A stretch of DNA of 33,912 nucleotides. It comes from JAIBBG01 sp043748015. Lineage in GTDB: Bacteria; Bacteroidota; Bacteroidia; Flavobacteriales_D; Sanyastnellaceae. The notes beneath the pieces are model-generated. The model did no database searches. It worked only from the letters and a program-made list of their open reading frames with translations, and was not told the DNA's origin. Below, one piece after another: positions 32,904-33,912 of the stretch (positions are counted from its first letter, which is position 1; each line of letters begins with the position of its first letter). Location of the stretch: the NCBI GenBank assembly GCA_043748015.1, contig JAYTOA010000039.1, positions 1 through 33,912 of the forward strand, read 5' to 3'. Made by a program: the position numbers and the translations under genes.

Positions 32904-32963
32904 ATCTTGCATTTCAATGAACACAAAAGCACTATTTCATGGCTCATTGTATTCATGCTCTGT

Positions 32964-32971
32964 TATATTCG
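32964..32971 (+). promoter_or_regulatory. Promoter-like word before the M90 peptidase gene
   Basis: TATATTCG matches TAnnTTCG and ends 13 bases before the ATG at 32985. Confidence 0.4.
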
Positions 32972-32984
32972 CCACACTTAATCA

Positions 32985-33809
32985 ATGAGCGGCACCGTTG
33001 CATTTGGCATTTTTTTCATCGTCGTGTTTTACACGATACGCAGAACGCGTAGATTAAATTCCAAAAAACCAAAGTATGACTCAAGAGGCCATTTAATCAT
33101 ACCTAAAAACAGCACCGGCCCGAAAGTTTCTTTAGAACTGGATCAAATAATTCGCACACTCGAATATCGCTTTCCATCATTTACACTGATGACAGAAAAC
33201 GAACGAAAAAAGATCTCTTCACGCACGTATATCATTCACCAATCCAAAGAGTTTTATGGAATGGAAGAATTCAATCTGACACGTGAACACGAGATTGTAA
33301 TCAGTGCCACTCTCGCAAAACTGACCCTTGGCTTAGGAAATCGCTTTGAGCTTCCATCATTTGAGATGATACAGATTTACCCGCAAACTTTCTATTCGAA
33401 ACTCATTGAGAAACATGTAAACGGATTAACACTTGGCAACGGTAGAATATTCCTTTCTTGGAAACATTTTGAAAATGGCATGGCCAATGAAAGCGACAAA
33501 ATTCACGTGGGCTTACACGAGTTTGCACATGCACTGATGATAGAATTTGATCACTTCAACTATTTACCTCAGTGGAAAACATGGATGTCCATTGCTCAAC
33601 CCATCATGTTAGAAGTTCGATCATCTTCACTGCATTTTTTCAGGCAATATGGCGGCACCAACATTCAGGAATTCTGGGCCGTAACCATCGAAACTTTTTT
33701 TGAGCAGCCATTTGAATTCCGAGCTCAGTACCCTCGACTATACAACGCCACTGTCGCCATGCTGAATCAGGATCCATGTGCACGCCAGGAAATTTTCGAT
33801 GCCAATTGA
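32985..33809 (+). CDS. Zinc-dependent peptidase, M90/MtfA-like
   Basis: A 274-residue protein with an N-terminal membrane helix (residues 3-18) and then a basic stretch. The zinc site HEFAH is at residues 178-182 (HVGLHEFAHALMIE). The downstream block WAVTIETFFEQP probably contains the third ligand Glu, and YPRLYNATVAMLNQDP is typical of MtfA relatives. The upstream ISWKHF-like block of the family is seen as RIFLSWKHFENG. MtfA of E. coli is a cytosolic aminopeptidase that binds the Mlc repressor; here the membrane anchor and lack of a sugar PTS context make that role unlikely. It ends 11 bases inside the next gene. Confidence 0.88.
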   Translation: MSGTVAFGIFFIVVFYTIRRTRRLNSKKPKYDSRGHLIIPKNSTGPKVSLELDQIIRTLEYRFPSFTLMTENERKKISSRTYIIHQSKEFYGMEEFNLTREHEIVISATLAKLTLGLGNRFELPSFEMIQIYPQTFYSKLIEKHVNGLTLGNGRIFLSWKHFENGMANESDKIHVGLHEFAHALMIEFDHFNYLPQWKTWMSIAQPIMLEVRSSSLHFFRQYGGTNIQEFWAVTIETFFEQPFEFRAQYPRLYNATVAMLNQDPCARQEIFDAN

Positions 33810-33912
33810 TTTGATCGGATTAACGTGTTACTTCGCATTGGCCTGTATTTGTTTGTATAAGTTAAGAGTGATGCTTAGGGGATATACATTGCAAATGATT
33901 TTGCACCTTAGA
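33799..33912 (+). CDS. Start of a further gene, possible membrane protein (3' end missing)
   Basis: The ATG at 33799 overlaps the end of the peptidase gene by 11 bases and stays open for all 38 codons to the window end. The peptide starts MPIDLIGLTCYFALACICLY, a probable membrane helix, followed by a basic KLRVMLRG. The overlap suggests translational coupling with the peptidase gene. The family cannot be named. Confidence 0.5.
   Translation, partial: MPIDLIGLTCYFALACICLYKLRVMLRGYTLQMILHLR

Noticed and set aside
1..33912. A multi-gene defence, secretion or biosynthetic system new to science
   Set aside because: Neighbouring genes are mostly unrelated single units with their own promoters or terminators. 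The only clear system-level theme is export of surface proteins by the known T9SS, whose machinery is not in the window.

Overview
This window looks like a piece of a Bacteroidota chromosome. Three very large secreted proteins end in type IX secretion (T9SS) sorting domains: two of type A and one of the CHU/gliding type B form. DUF4249 and DUF983 proteins and several lipoproteins are present. Promoter-like words of the Bacteroidota TAnnTTTG kind (often TAnnTTCG) lie just upstream of many starts, and Shine-Dalgarno sequences are not evident. The genus cannot be fixed from sequence alone. I see no rRNA, tRNA or CRISPR array.

Layout. 1-3160 (+): 3' part of an Asp-rich MopE-repeat surface protein, then a strong terminator. 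3161-3556: non-coding, with a 35-base inverted repeat and a tandem 52-base repeat. 3557-5565 (-): a small lipoprotein and an HtrA/Deg periplasmic protease. 5888-7356 (+): DUF4249 lipoprotein and DUF983 membrane protein. 7459-10311 (+): lamin-tail/PKD/Ig-like protein with a type B T9SS domain. 10312-13513 (-): MsbA-like ABC exporter and purB. 13671-25127 (-): one 11.5-kb gene for a roughly 3,818-residue secreted protein with 34 HYR-like domains. 25400-26056 (-): rpe. 26149-26739 (+): coaE. 26717-28781 (-): a large lipoprotein and a HECGH zinc metallopeptidase. 29085-30512: a complete insertion sequence with terminal inverted repeats and an 8-base target duplication. 30521-31313: AT-rich stretch with two possible small membrane-protein genes. 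31314-33809 (+): LysM protein with a degenerate lytic-transglycosylase domain and an M90/MtfA-like metallopeptidase. 33799-end (+): start of a further gene.

How the genes fit together. Much of the window concerns the cell envelope: T9SS-exported adhesin-like proteins, envelope proteolysis (HtrA, zinc peptidases), a lipid-type exporter, and a peptidoglycan-binding pseudoenzyme. Housekeeping genes (purB, rpe, coaE) lie between them.

Most notable. (1) The giant protein contains a higher-order repeat: a five-domain super-unit of exactly 1,155 bases occurs four times in a row and then begins a fifth time. (2) The LysM protein has lost the catalytic Glu of its transglycosylase domain. (3) The insertion sequence appears to need a +1 shift at a stop codon to join its two reading frames. 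(4) Two unannotated hydrophobic mini-ORFs lie between the insertion sequence and the LysM gene. I found no convincing multi-gene defence or otherwise wholly new system.
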